NCBI GenBank assembly: GCA_946999025.1
Contig: CAMQBP010000026.1
Location: 1-15,824, forward strand
DNA: 15,824 bases
Origin: an uncultured Prevotella sp.
Lineage (GTDB): Bacteria > Bacteroidota > Bacteroidia > Bacteroidales > Bacteroidaceae
Direction: 5' to 3'
Below the pieces are notes generated by a model that saw only the letters and a program-made list of their open reading frames with translations, searched no databases and was not told the origin of the DNA. The position numbers and the translations under genes were made by a program. Position 1 is the first letter of the stretch; each line of letters opens with the position of its first letter. Shown here piece by piece: positions 1 through 7,672 of this stretch.

Positions 1-1331
1 ACAGCCTTTCCGCTCTCTATCTCGTTGCCTATCTGCTGCTCGTTGTTGTACTCGCTTGCATAAGTGAGTACTTCACGACTTGTGTGGGCATATTGAGGGA
101 TGACGTTCTTCGAGAGGTAGAGTCCTTCGAGCGAACGTACACGGCTTAGCGCTACGTAAAGTTGTCCAGCAGCAAACATGCCACGACTGAGGTCGAGCGA
201 GAGACGGTCGAAGGTCATGCCCTGGCTCTTGTGCACGGTGATTGCCCAAGCGAGCTTCAGAGGGTACTGGGTGAACGTGCCCGTCAGTTCCTTCTTCATC
301 TTGCGCTCTTCCTTGTTGTAGTCGTAGCTGTATGACTCCCATGAGCAGCAAGGCACCACGTATGTCTCGCCATTGTTGAGTGTCACGCTGATCTCATCCT
401 TGGTGAGTTTCGTCACCTTGCCGAGTGTGCCATTTGCCCAACGCTTCTGTTGGTCGTTGCGAGTGAACATCACCTGTGCGCCGACCTTCAAGCGAAGATT
501 CAGGTCAACAGGGAACTTCTTTTCCTCGAACTTGCCGTCCACGGTTCCTTCATAGACGAACTCCTCTTCCTCAATCTCCTCCAGTCGCTGAAGGTTGATC
601 TTGTCTGCCGTCTTGTTGATGGAAGCCAGCGTGATGACAGCTCCATCCTCTGCAGTAGGAACGTGTACGCGACCGTTGAGATGCATGATGTTCTCTGGTG
701 TCACCTTGTTCATACGCACGTTCTCCAGAATGTGAAGGAAGTGTTCGTCATCCTGTCGGTACACCTTGCGGAACTCTATCTTCACCAATCGCATGCGCTT
801 GATGGCATCTGACTTGTAGAAGAAGAAGTCATCTGTTCTGTAGATGTCTTTCAGCATGTCCTTCTCGGGGCCTTGCTTCACCACTGGTGGCAACTGGAAC
901 ATGTCGCCAACGAAGATCATCTGTTTGCCTCCGAATGGCATGTTGTTCCTGAGTGCCTTGCGCATGGTGTAGTCGATGGCATCCATGATGTCACATCTAA
1001 CCATCGACACCTCATCGATGATGATGGTATCTGCATGGATCAACGTCTGGATCTTTGCCTCGTTCATCTTACCACAAGTGCCTGGTACGCACACTTCCAT
1101 TGGCAAGCCAAAGAAGCTGTGTATCGTGTCACCACCGGCAAGGATGGCTGCTACACCTGTTGGGGCGAGGGTTATGAACTGCTTTCCTACCAACTTCTGC
1201 ACGTTGTGGAGAAAGGTTGTCTTACCTGTTCCAGCACGTCCTGTGAGGAAGAAACTGGAGTTTGTGTTGGCAACGAGTTCGTATGCAAGCTGCTGCTCGT
1301 GGTTCTGTGGGTCTATCTGTGTGTTCTGCAT
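1..1331 (-). CDS. Pif1-like ATP-dependent DNA helicase (SF1B), 3' end cut by window edge
   Basis: The first 443 residues of a superfamily 1 helicase of the Pif1/RecD-like group are visible. Walker A is GRAGTGKTT (about residues 31-39), motif Ia APTGVAA (56-62), Walker B IIIDEVSMV (103-111) and motif III GDMFQLPPV (142-150). The C-terminal helicase motifs AWAITVHKSQGMTFD (361-375) and LYVALSRVRSLEGLYL (391-406) are intact, so the ATPase core is complete; the C-terminus lies beyond position 1. Pif1 helicases unwind DNA 5'-3' and help replication past obstacles; Bacteroidales elements and phages often carry one. The ATG is at 1331, 3 nt after the TAG of the upstream 168-aa gene, so the two are probably co-transcribed. 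No damage is seen in the visible part. Family assignment is firm; the role in this locus is not known. Confidence 0.93.
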   Translation of the reverse strand, partial: MQNTQIDPQNHEQQLAYELVANTNSSFFLTGRAGTGKTTFLHNVQKLVGKQFITLAPTGVAAILAGGDTIHSFFGLPMEVCVPGTCGKMNEAKIQTLIHADTIIIDEVSMVRCDIMDAIDYTMRKALRNNMPFGGKQMIFVGDMFQLPPVVKQGPEKDMLKDIYRTDDFFFYKSDAIKRMRLVKIEFRKVYRQDDEHFLHILENVRMNKVTPENIMHLNGRVHVPTAEDGAVITLASINKTADKINLQRLEEIEEEEFVYEGTVDGKFEEKKFPVDLNLRLKVGAQVMFTRNDQQKRWANGTLGKVTKLTKDEISVTLNNGETYVVPCCSWESYSYDYNKEERKMKKELTGTFTQYPLKLAWAITVHKSQGMTFDRLSLDLSRGMFAAGQLYVALSRVRSLEGLYLSKNVIPQYAHTSREVLTYASEYNNEQQIGNEIESGKA

Positions 1332-1334
1332 GTC

Positions 1335-1841
1335 CTACTTCTGTTCGATTTGTGGGAGGATTTGGGTGAGACGTGTGTTGAAGTCGCTGTCGAGGAAACT
1401 CTTGTAGCAACCTTCGATGATTGCCTTTGATTTCTCTTCCAGTTCTTCCTGTGGCATACTGCTCTTCTGGGCCTTGAGCACTCCTTCGAAGTAGTTGCGC
1501 ACCATGGTTTCCGACTCCTTGCGGATGAACTCCTCGTTGCGGTGTTCCTTCTCGTAGTCCTTCTTCTGTACCAGCTCCAGTCGCTTGCCATTGAAGGCAT
1601 AGACCTCGATGCCATCGATGTATGTCCAGTTGTGGTAGAGTCCTACCTTCTCGACAACTACGATGCGGTCGCAAAATCTCACGCCTTTGTAGTAGCGGTG
1701 TCCGTTTGCACTCTCGTATTCCTCACAGAGGAACATCTTCTGTCCTTCGTCCCAAACAGGAACGTGAACGCGTGGGTTACCAAATGTCGGCAGGATGCTG
1801 TCGAACAGGTCTTTGTTGATTGCTTTTGTTAAACTTGCCAT
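1335..1841 (-). CDS. Hypothetical protein, 168 aa, paralogue of the upstream 147-aa protein
   Basis: I do not recognise the family. It is clearly related to the product encoded just upstream (1905-2348): the segments around residues 40-95 share the pattern Y-SA-G-YY-(G/A)(V/I)R-DR-V ... T-(I/L)(D/N)GI-(V/F)-A(F/W)NG-QK. In both, a second half rich in charged helical sequence follows, here starting with a KESETMVRNYF-like helix. There is no signal peptide, membrane segment or catalytic motif. It lies between its paralogue (63-bp gap) and the Pif1 helicase (3-bp gap), so it is likely translated from the same mRNA as the helicase and may be a helicase accessory or nucleic-acid binding protein; that is inference from position only. 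Confidence 0.85.
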   Translation of the reverse strand: MASLTKAINKDLFDSILPTFGNPRVHVPVWDEGQKMFLCEEYESANGHRYYKGVRFCDRIVVVEKVGLYHNWTYIDGIEVYAFNGKRLELVQKKDYEKEHRNEEFIRKESETMVRNYFEGVLKAQKSSMPQEELEEKSKAIIEGCYKSFLDSDFNTRLTQILPQIEQK

Positions 1842-1904
1842 GTCTTTTTGTGTTTTTCTTGTTTCTGACTTTGGTTTGTTGTTCTCTTGTTGTGTACCCG
1901 GTGG

Positions 1905-2348
1905 TTAACCGAGGCACTTTTGATGAGTTGCCTCAATCATGCTTCGTGAGAAATCTAGAAGCTGGCTCTCTGCCACCATGCTACCCATCGCCTTGGCTTG
2001 GCCCTTCAGGAAGTCCTTCAACATGAGGATGCTTTCTTCCTTGGCGCTTCGTTCGTTGAAGCATCGCCAGTTGCAACCGCCCCAGAACTTCTGAACTATG
2101 ATGTTTGCCTTCTGTCCGTTCCATGCAAATAGCGTGATGCCGTTCAGGAAGGTGTGGGTATAGCCTTCTCCGATGTGGTAGTAAACTGCCAGTCGGTCAG
2201 AGAGACGGATTGCTCGGTAGTAGGTGTTGCCAGCAGCGCTGGTGTAACCGAGGGTTACGTACACCTTCTTCTCAGGGTTGTAGGTGAGAGAACTGCCCGA
2301 GAGGGCTGGGAGTGCCTTTGCGGCAACGAGTGCGAGTGATGTGTTCAT
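1905..2348 (-). CDS. Hypothetical protein, 147 aa, paralogue of the adjacent 168-aa protein
   Basis: The start is placed at the ATG at 2348 (MNTSLALVAA...), because the ORF extension to 2453 would begin inside the predicted promoter and has no similarity to the paralogue. From about residue 29 to 87 the sequence matches the neighbouring 168-aa protein in spacing and key residues (YTSAAGNTYY, IRLSDRLAV, FLNGITLFAWNG, QK), after which both have a similar-length helical tail. This is an old tandem duplication, as identity is moderate. It is the first gene of the helicase transcription unit, with a Bacteroides-type promoter about 100 nt upstream. Function unknown. Confidence 0.82.
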   Translation of the reverse strand: MNTSLALVAAKALPALSGSSLTYNPEKKVYVTLGYTSAAGNTYYRAIRLSDRLAVYYHIGEGYTHTFLNGITLFAWNGQKANIIVQKFWGGCNWRCFNERSAKEESILMLKDFLKGQAKAMGSMVAESQLLDFSRSMIEATHQKCLG

Positions 2349-2450
2349 CTTCGTTTCGTTTGGTTTTTGTTTAGCGGAATAGGCCGCCACCTCTGTTTTT
2401 GATAAATATAATAATGTATAAACAAAACCAACTCTCTCGGAATTGTGGTG

Positions 2451-2481
2451 CAAAGTTACAGGGGTTTCTTAGACCTTGCAA
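2451..2481 (-). promoter_or_regulatory. Bacteroidetes-type promoter of the paralogue-helicase operon
   Basis: On the minus strand the -7 box TAACTTTG (2458-2451) matches the Bacteroides consensus TAnnTTTG exactly, and a TTG -33 element lies at 2481-2479 with a 20-bp spacer. Transcription would start near 2444, giving a 5' leader of about 95 nt before the ATG at 2348. The palindrome at 2492-2531 ends just upstream of the -33 element. Confidence 0.7.
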
Positions 2482-2491
2482 GTTTTATTGT

Positions 2492-2531
2492 GAGAGTATT
2501 GGTTCCTCTCATTTTGGAACCAATCACTCTC
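2492..2531. promoter_or_regulatory. Palindromic operator-like element, copy 1
   Basis: Arms ATTGGTTCC (2498-2506) and GGAACCAAT (2516-2524) are perfectly complementary and flank a 9-nt loop. An outer pair GAGAGT (2492-2497) / ACTCTC (2526-2531) extends the stem, with one unpaired C. It sits 39 nt upstream of the -7 box of the 147-aa gene and just past the end of the 138-aa gene. Position relative to the promoter argues for a regulator site; the hairpin could also terminate transcription of the 138-aa gene. Confidence 0.7.
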
Positions 2532-2543
2532 TTGTTCGTAGGA

Positions 2544-2960
2544 TTATGCTGCGCGTCTTTTCTTTCTTATGTCCTCCATGCACTTGCTTGTGCATGTGAG
2601 GGTGGTGTGCATCGTGGTGAGATCCTTCGAATGACCATGCTTCTTGTGATTTGCCTGTGCCTGACGCTTTTCTACGATGCGACGGAGAATTCTATCCTGC
2701 ACTCTTGCTGGCTTCACCTGACTCTTGATGCTCAAGTTAAGAAAAATTCCATCAAGTACCTCAATTTCAATCTTATTTATGGTCACGTTGCAGAGTTCTT
2801 CGGTAGCAGCTTTGCGGTAGCGGTCTGATTTTTCAACACGCTCCCAACGCTTGTTGGTCTTTCTGCGAGCATTTGCTTCTGCTTTCTTCTCGTTCTTTAC
2901 CTGCTTGCGCATTTCCTTGTTGTTCATGGTCTTCTGGGTGTTGTTTGTTGTCTGTTTCAT
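2544..2960 (-). CDS. Small highly basic hypothetical protein, 138 aa
   Basis: The chosen start is the ATG at 2960, 25 nt downstream of a perfect -7 box, not the ORF extension to 3089 which runs through the promoter. The N-terminal 45 residues are dominated by Lys, Arg, Asn and Gln (MKQTTNNTQKTMNNKEMRKQ), followed by a hydrophobic centre (CNVTINKIEIEVLDGIFLNL) and a second Arg/Lys-rich tail ending IRKKRRAA. The composition suggests nucleic-acid binding, but no known domain is recognised. It has its own promoter and the same upstream palindrome as the next operon, so the two units are probably co-regulated. An internal ATG at 2927 is an alternative start. Confidence 0.68.
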   Translation of the reverse strand: MKQTTNNTQKTMNNKEMRKQVKNEKKAEANARRKTNKRWERVEKSDRYRKAATEELCNVTINKIEIEVLDGIFLNLSIKSQVKPARVQDRILRRIVEKRQAQANHKKHGHSKDLTTMHTTLTCTSKCMEDIRKKRRAA

Positions 2961-2984
2961 ATTCGTCGTTTTTGTTTTCGATTG

Positions 2985-2992
2985 CAAAGTTA
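2985..2992 (-). promoter_or_regulatory. -7 box of the promoter for the 138-aa basic protein
   Basis: TAACTTTG on the minus strand is an exact TAnnTTTG match, and the following CA also agrees with the copy at 2451. No good -33 TTTG is seen (only TTC triplets at 18 and 21 bp), so the promoter may need an activator; a palindrome lies 38 nt upstream. The expected leader is about 18 nt. Confidence 0.6.
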
Positions 2993-3030
2993 CTACCTGT
3001 TTCCAGAACTGAAGAATGTTTTGTGAGAAC

Positions 3031-3057
3031 AATGGTTCCTCTCGTTTTGGAACCATT
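3031..3057. promoter_or_regulatory. Palindromic operator-like element, copy 2
   Basis: Perfect arms AATGGTTCC (3031-3039) and GGAACCATT (3049-3057) surround a 9-nt loop TCTCGTTTT that differs by one base from the loop of copy 1 (TCTCATTTT). It lies 38 nt upstream of the -7 box of the 138-aa gene, the same geometry as copy 1. On the minus strand both copies are followed by TCTCACAA within a few bases, so the whole promoter-proximal module seems duplicated. Confidence 0.7.
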
Positions 3058-3090
3058 CCACCTCTCGGTTCACTTACTTCCACCAACAAA

Positions 3091-3135
3091 TTGCAGCGTC
3101 AACTTCGTGGTGGTTTTCGAAGTTTGACGCTGCAA
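3091..3135. terminator. Long hairpin between the WYL gene and the basic-protein gene; possible terminator
   Basis: Arms 3091-3107 (TTGCAGCGTCAACTTCG) and 3118-3135 are complementary over 17 pairs with a single extra A bulged in the second arm, around a 10-nt loop TGGTGGTTTT. It begins 56 nt past the stop of the WYL gene in its direction of transcription, so a terminator for the 8430-3192 operon is the simplest reading, though only TTTGTTGG and no clean U run follows. It could instead be a small structured RNA or attenuator. Confidence 0.5.
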
Positions 3136-3180
3136 AGCGAAATAACTATCCCTGTGAATAAATCAAGAGCTTATGATTCT

Positions 3181-3207
3181 AATGGTTCCTTCTAATATGG
3201 TACCATT
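3181..3207. promoter_or_regulatory. Palindromic operator-like element, copy 3, overlapping the WYL stop codon
   Basis: Arms AATGGTTCC (3181-3189) and GGTACCATT (3199-3207) pair with one mismatch over a 9-nt loop. The element contains the last codons (R-M-V-P-Y) and the TAG of the WYL gene. A TTTGCA -7-like core (3136-3131, TCGCTTTG box) lies 44 nt downstream on the minus strand, against 43 and 42 nt for copies 1 and 2, so a third, weaker promoter module may be present here. Confidence 0.5.
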
Positions 3208-4340
3208 CGTTGGAGTTTTTCACCTGGTTCAAGGTAGTGCATAGCCAGCTCTTTCACTCTTTTTGCGAAGATATCTCTGACGTTATCAGGTGACATCACT
3301 TCAAGTCCAGCACCCATCTGGAGCACACGACCGATAAACTCATTGTTCAACTCTACATCTACAGAGAATTCGGCGTATATGCCATCCTTATACACTCCGT
3401 ATGGCTTCAATACCTCGTATGACTGATGCAGGGGCTTTGTGTCTATTAATTTAAATATATAATGTTCGTGCGCACGTATGATAATATGTTCCTTTTTAGG
3501 AAACTCCTTCAAGTGGCTCACGCCAACGATATCTTTGAAGAACTCATCATAGAAGTGTTCTGGCGCAGATACATATTCCACCTTACTTCTTTCGCGTGGT
3601 TTCGCCTGTATGCGATCAAGAGCGATGTTGTAACCATTCCCTGGTTCTCTTCCTTCTGCATGACCAAAAAGATGCCATCGTCCGTTGTACTCTTTTAAGT
3701 AATGTGGATGAAACATCAACGTCACCTGTTCTTCATCGAACGGCTTATACTCAATCTCCATTACCGTCTTGTTGGTAATGGCTTCATAGAGTAGGGGAAG
3801 ATATTCAATGTTCGTAAGTATGCGGTCAAGACTTGTTCCAATCACCTGCTCACCTTTTTGATGCTTCGTCTTCATATCAAGCAAGTCCTGGCAATCCTTG
3901 AAAAAGTATTCCAACCACGATTTAGGAAAGAATCCAGCTGAATCCTGGCAGAACTTCCAGTACTGACGCAAGTCGTTTATGACCTTGGCATTACGCATGT
4001 CCGCTAGTGGATCATCATCAGTGCCAATGTAGCGGAAACTCTTTTTGCGGTTGTTACCTTCTTCCTCTATACTTTCTTTTCCAAGTTTCTCTCTTATTGC
4101 TTTACATACGTCAGGGAAAGCTTTCTTAAGCTCTCTAAAGCCTTTTTTATCCTCATCGTCCTCGTTGGTATATGTGAAGTAAGAAGAAATACTATACTTT
4201 AGTTCCTTTGCTGAAGATAAACCTAAATATTCAGCCAAGACATCTGCATATGTAACCCATCGGCGACTCATCAGTCGTCGGTAGGTTATATTTGCAAATT
4301 GAGCCTTCAATTCACCGTCAAAGAGATTCTTGCGTTGCAT
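3192..4340 (-). CDS. WYL-domain transcriptional regulator
   Basis: This 382-aa protein has an N-terminal region with a winged-helix-like segment (about residues 18-55, YRRLMSRRWVTYADVLAEYLGLS), a helical linker, a WYL domain at about 180-260 with the signature RWHLFG (WHL in place of WYL) and ALDRI, and a WCX-like C-terminal region (about 290-375). WYL proteins bind nucleic-acid or nucleotide ligands and often regulate defence operons such as BREX (BrxR) and CBASS (CapW). It is the last gene of the operon; its ATG overlaps the TAA of the ATPase gene by one base (TAATG), so translation is coupled. Its own stop lies in the third palindrome. Likely a repressor or ligand sensor for the operon; that role is inferred from family and context. 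Confidence 0.88.
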   Translation of the reverse strand: MQRKNLFDGELKAQFANITYRRLMSRRWVTYADVLAEYLGLSSAKELKYSISSYFTYTNEDDEDKKGFRELKKAFPDVCKAIREKLGKESIEEEGNNRKKSFRYIGTDDDPLADMRNAKVINDLRQYWKFCQDSAGFFPKSWLEYFFKDCQDLLDMKTKHQKGEQVIGTSLDRILTNIEYLPLLYEAITNKTVMEIEYKPFDEEQVTLMFHPHYLKEYNGRWHLFGHAEGREPGNGYNIALDRIQAKPRERSKVEYVSAPEHFYDEFFKDIVGVSHLKEFPKKEHIIIRAHEHYIFKLIDTKPLHQSYEVLKPYGVYKDGIYAEFSVDVELNNEFIGRVLQMGAGLEVMSPDNVRDIFAKRVKELAMHYLEPGEKLQRMVPY

Positions 4341-7300
4341 TAGTCCTGTATACTAACATTAACAGCCCACATAAAACGAGGACGTTTGGCATCTTCTTCT
4401 ATTTCAAAAGTTACATCTGCTCCATCATACAAATCCTCTTTAGAACTTTTGACTTTATATCTAAACTCTTTATCATTTTCAGACACAACAACAGAGTTAA
4501 TATCTGATTTGTAAACACCAATAAGTTTACGTATTCCTGCATTATTGGCGACTATCAGTTTTACATCCTTTGCCCATTGAAAATTGGATTGATCAATTTC
4601 TAGAATAAATGAAACATTATCACCATCAAATACGGTATTACTTTCGCTAAAGTTCTTTACTTTATAGTATTTCCCGTATACACATACGGATTTGCGCACA
4701 GCGCTATAGTAACCCTTTAGTTCCATGCCATCCATGATGTTTTTTGTTGTCTCTTTATCTAACTCAGAGCTTTTCAATGCCCAAACATAGGTATACATGG
4801 ATGCAAACTGATATATTTTACCTCCAGGCTTAACCTTTTCTGCAACTATGCCATTTGCATACAAGAGAGTCTTTAAATCATCTTGATTTCGTACACTCTT
4901 AAACAATCCCGAGTTGAAGTAATCGTTAAAAACAAACTTTATTAACAAATTAAATGTCTCTTCAGGGAGAGATTTATATCTGAATTCTTGCCCCTTATCG
5001 CTATTGATAAAATCCTTAAAACATATCAGATCTTTACTGAAATCATCTTGAGTCAAATCATCGAAATATGAAGTGGCTGTTTTTAATCTAACATCACGAG
5101 ATGCATATATTTCGGGTGAAATTATCTGCTTTACATGCTTTTCTGTTTTTTGTAGAGCTAACTCTACCGCATTGCCATCAAGCATATTGATGAAAGGACG
5201 CAAACTAATAGATTTGTTATCAGCGTTTGCCAATTCTTTCCAAAAGTAATCCCAAGGATTTCCTAAGTTAGCTTTATTCACAAGAACTTTACTACCAAAG
5301 AAAATGTCAACAAGAGGACCTATTTGTGTTCTTTGAAGTGTAACAAATTGATTGTCATTTGCGGCAAATTCTTTCTGAATTCCATTACGATGTTGTGGAT
5401 GTAATTTTGTTTTTTCTGATATTGCCCAAAATGCTCTTGCTGCATTATTATTTGAGAAAATTAATTTAAAAAAATACGCGAAGACTTCTTCTATACTCCA
5501 TTCTATGCTTATAATATTATCCTTTAATCTTTCTTTATTTGTTCCTTCTATTCTACGATACAAGTCTGTGCGAACAAAAATTTTGGGTATAATATTACTA
5601 TTTACCGTGTAGTTTTCTCTCCAATATGCGATCAGCGGTGAAACAGCCTTACCCCAATAGATTGGATTAATGCGTGTATCGAGTTGATCGTACATAAGGA
5701 ATAATTTTATATTGTTATCTTTTAAATACTCATTTATTCGAGTGAAATCTTCCTCAATAGTTATCAGAGTGTTAATGCCCGCTGTAATTAATTTATGAAA
5801 TCGGCGTACAGCCTCTGCTCCTTTGATAGGGGCTATATATTCGCTCAAGGCACTATTCTCCCTTATCGAACTAAACTCGGGATCAAGCAGTACAGATATC
5901 CATGTATGTATTTGCCAAAAACTATTAAAATAGTATTCTGGTTCCTCTATGCTACTGAAATTAATATTTCTGAAATCAAACCTTTTATCACCATCTTCAT
6001 TAAATGAAAGAATATCGATAAATTTAAGGCGACAATCCAATTCCAATTCCGGCAAACGTTTCGACTTTCTTTCAAGGTTTGCTTTATACAATATTTTCTT
6101 TGCAATGTTAGTTTGAGATGGGTCCGACAGGGCTTTGTATAGATACGTTTTTCCAGTTCCTTTATAGCCACATATCAAAAACTTCTTTTCTTCAAATAGT
6201 TCATTCATACAGTTTCTATAGAAGAAAATATTTTCATTAACATCAGTAACTTCCGCAAATGACTTTATAGATGAAAGATTGTCTTTCAACGCTTTTAAGA
6301 CAATATTGCGAAGTTGGAGTGCTGGTTGGCTTGAAGTTATGTATAGTTTATTATCTTGGTCTTCAATATTCGTTGCTACAGCTTTTGGCAGTATATTTGT
6401 TGTAATGTTGTCAAATATTGTATTATAATCGTTTATTGTACGATTTTTAACAATGTCTATATAATCGCTATAACTCAATTTTGAAGAACCAACTTTTTCC
6501 AAAGTCGAATTGCGATGCAAAGGGAGTAATTGTGGCACGTCTTTATTGTATTCTCCTTCGTTACCGAACTTGATATCAATATACCGATTAATCCTGTTTA
6601 TTTCGTCGGTAACTAACTCTTCGCTATTCTGAACAGGAAGTATTGAGGATACTAAAAGCAGTTTGAAATTATTATTATAGTACGAATCTATGAGATTCAA
6701 TAGTCCTGGGATGGTTTGTTCGTTGAATCCAAAGAAACCGACTATCATATCTGCAAGATATAAAGATGAATTTCCAATAATATCATTAAATCCTGTTCTT
6801 GAGTCGATCAAGATTATATCTGGACAAATCTCATTCTTTATCTTATTAATAAGAATTTGAAGAGATTTGATAATAGAACTCTCATTTGAAAGATTAATGC
6901 GTGAAAGTCCTTCAAGATATTGTTTTCGATTATCTCCCGAAGAAAAATCAAAATCTTCATTTAAGTTTCCTGCTGGCATAATATAGATATTATCCAAGCC
7001 ATCTTGTTGCATATCATCGTTGCCAAATGATACGTTTACTAAGTATTTGTTAAGATCTAATGTTTTTTCATCACGAGAAAATTGCAAATCGCTCAAAAAT
7101 TCAACAAGACCATTAACCTTACCACTTGATAAAGTTTTGTGTTGAGACAATCTAAAGAAGTTTAAATAACCAGGTGCCTCCAAATCACAATCTATAACAA
7201 CAACACGCTTATTTTTGTTGGTTGCTAAATCGATGGCATAAGATATCATTGTTGTTGTACGTCCCATCCCCCCCTTGTAACTATAAAATGTTACAATTGG

Positions 7301-7672
7301 AGTATGACGTTCAAACTTTAGATTTGTTTTCTTGCTTAATAAAGAGTTAAAACGTAAACGCGGCCCTTGTTCAATGTCATTGTTTTTATTATTGAACATA
7401 TCTTCAAACAAAGAATCTCCTGATAATTCAGTAGCATCACAAAGGCTAATATTTACTTTAACATCGTTTAAATCAATAACATTTTCAGGGTAATTATCCA
7501 CTAGATATTCTTGAAACTGTTGCTTGAAGTCATTAGGCGTGTAATTATTCTTTGTTACAGCATATAAATCAATAGAGAAGTTAAGTCTAATGTATATTTT
7601 AAACTTCTCGACTAAAGGATTGCTAGAACAAAATTCTTGCAATACTTGTGATATAAATGTTATTCCTATCAT
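4340..7672 (-). CDS. Large protein with MinD/ParA-type NTPase fused to a second P-loop ATPase, 1110 aa
   Basis: After an N-terminal region of about 120 residues of unknown fold, a MinD/ParA-like domain carries the deviant Walker A YSYKGGMGRTT (130-140), the DCDLEAPG loop (161-168) and Walker B IILIDSRTG (286-294). A second NTPase follows: Walker A GYKGTGKT (502-509), Walker B LFLMYDQLD (657-665) and a sensor-like segment IFVRTDLYRR (698-707), which resembles the Sll1717-type P-loop ATPases. The last 150 residues are beta-rich without a motif I recognise. KGGxGR proteins of this group are often found with HEPN, TIR or peptidase partners in conflict systems. The ATG overlaps the stop of the HEPN-like gene (ATGA), and the TAA overlaps the WYL start. 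Strongly AT-rich compared with both flanks. No frameshift or missing motif is seen. I infer an ATP-driven sensor or switch controlling the HEPN partner. Confidence 0.85.
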   Translation of the reverse strand: MIGITFISQVLQEFCSSNPLVEKFKIYIRLNFSIDLYAVTKNNYTPNDFKQQFQEYLVDNYPENVIDLNDVKVNISLCDATELSGDSLFEDMFNNKNNDIEQGPRLRFNSLLSKKTNLKFERHTPIVTFYSYKGGMGRTTTMISYAIDLATNKNKRVVVIDCDLEAPGYLNFFRLSQHKTLSSGKVNGLVEFLSDLQFSRDEKTLDLNKYLVNVSFGNDDMQQDGLDNIYIMPAGNLNEDFDFSSGDNRKQYLEGLSRINLSNESSIIKSLQILINKIKNEICPDIILIDSRTGFNDIIGNSSLYLADMIVGFFGFNEQTIPGLLNLIDSYYNNNFKLLLVSSILPVQNSEELVTDEINRINRYIDIKFGNEGEYNKDVPQLLPLHRNSTLEKVGSSKLSYSDYIDIVKNRTINDYNTIFDNITTNILPKAVATNIEDQDNKLYITSSQPALQLRNIVLKALKDNLSSIKSFAEVTDVNENIFFYRNCMNELFEEKKFLICGYKGTGKTYLYKALSDPSQTNIAKKILYKANLERKSKRLPELELDCRLKFIDILSFNEDGDKRFDFRNINFSSIEEPEYYFNSFWQIHTWISVLLDPEFSSIRENSALSEYIAPIKGAEAVRRFHKLITAGINTLITIEEDFTRINEYLKDNNIKLFLMYDQLDTRINPIYWGKAVSPLIAYWRENYTVNSNIIPKIFVRTDLYRRIEGTNKERLKDNIISIEWSIEEVFAYFFKLIFSNNNAARAFWAISEKTKLHPQHRNGIQKEFAANDNQFVTLQRTQIGPLVDIFFGSKVLVNKANLGNPWDYFWKELANADNKSISLRPFINMLDGNAVELALQKTEKHVKQIISPEIYASRDVRLKTATSYFDDLTQDDFSKDLICFKDFINSDKGQEFRYKSLPEETFNLLIKFVFNDYFNSGLFKSVRNQDDLKTLLYANGIVAEKVKPGGKIYQFASMYTYVWALKSSELDKETTKNIMDGMELKGYYSAVRKSVCVYGKYYKVKNFSESNTVFDGDNVSFILEIDQSNFQWAKDVKLIVANNAGIRKLIGVYKSDINSVVVSENDKEFRYKVKSSKEDLYDGADVTFEIEEDAKRPRFMWAVNVSIQD

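Noticed and set aside
873..1430. Plus-strand ORF of 185 codons
   Set aside because: It lies antisense to the Pif1-like helicase, whose complete set of helicase motifs is on the minus strand; the plus reading has no recognisable domain.
2349..2453. N-terminal extension of the 147-aa protein to the ATG at 2453
   Set aside because: It would start inside the -7 box, has no similarity to the paralogue and covers the leader; ATG 2348 fits better.
2961..3089. N-terminal extension of the 138-aa protein to the ATG at 3089
   Set aside because: It would be encoded by the palindrome and promoter; the composition changes sharply at the ATG at 2960.
5795..6171. Short ORFs on both strands inside the large ATPase gene
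   Set aside because: They are shadows of the 1110-aa reading frame and lack any motif or promoter.
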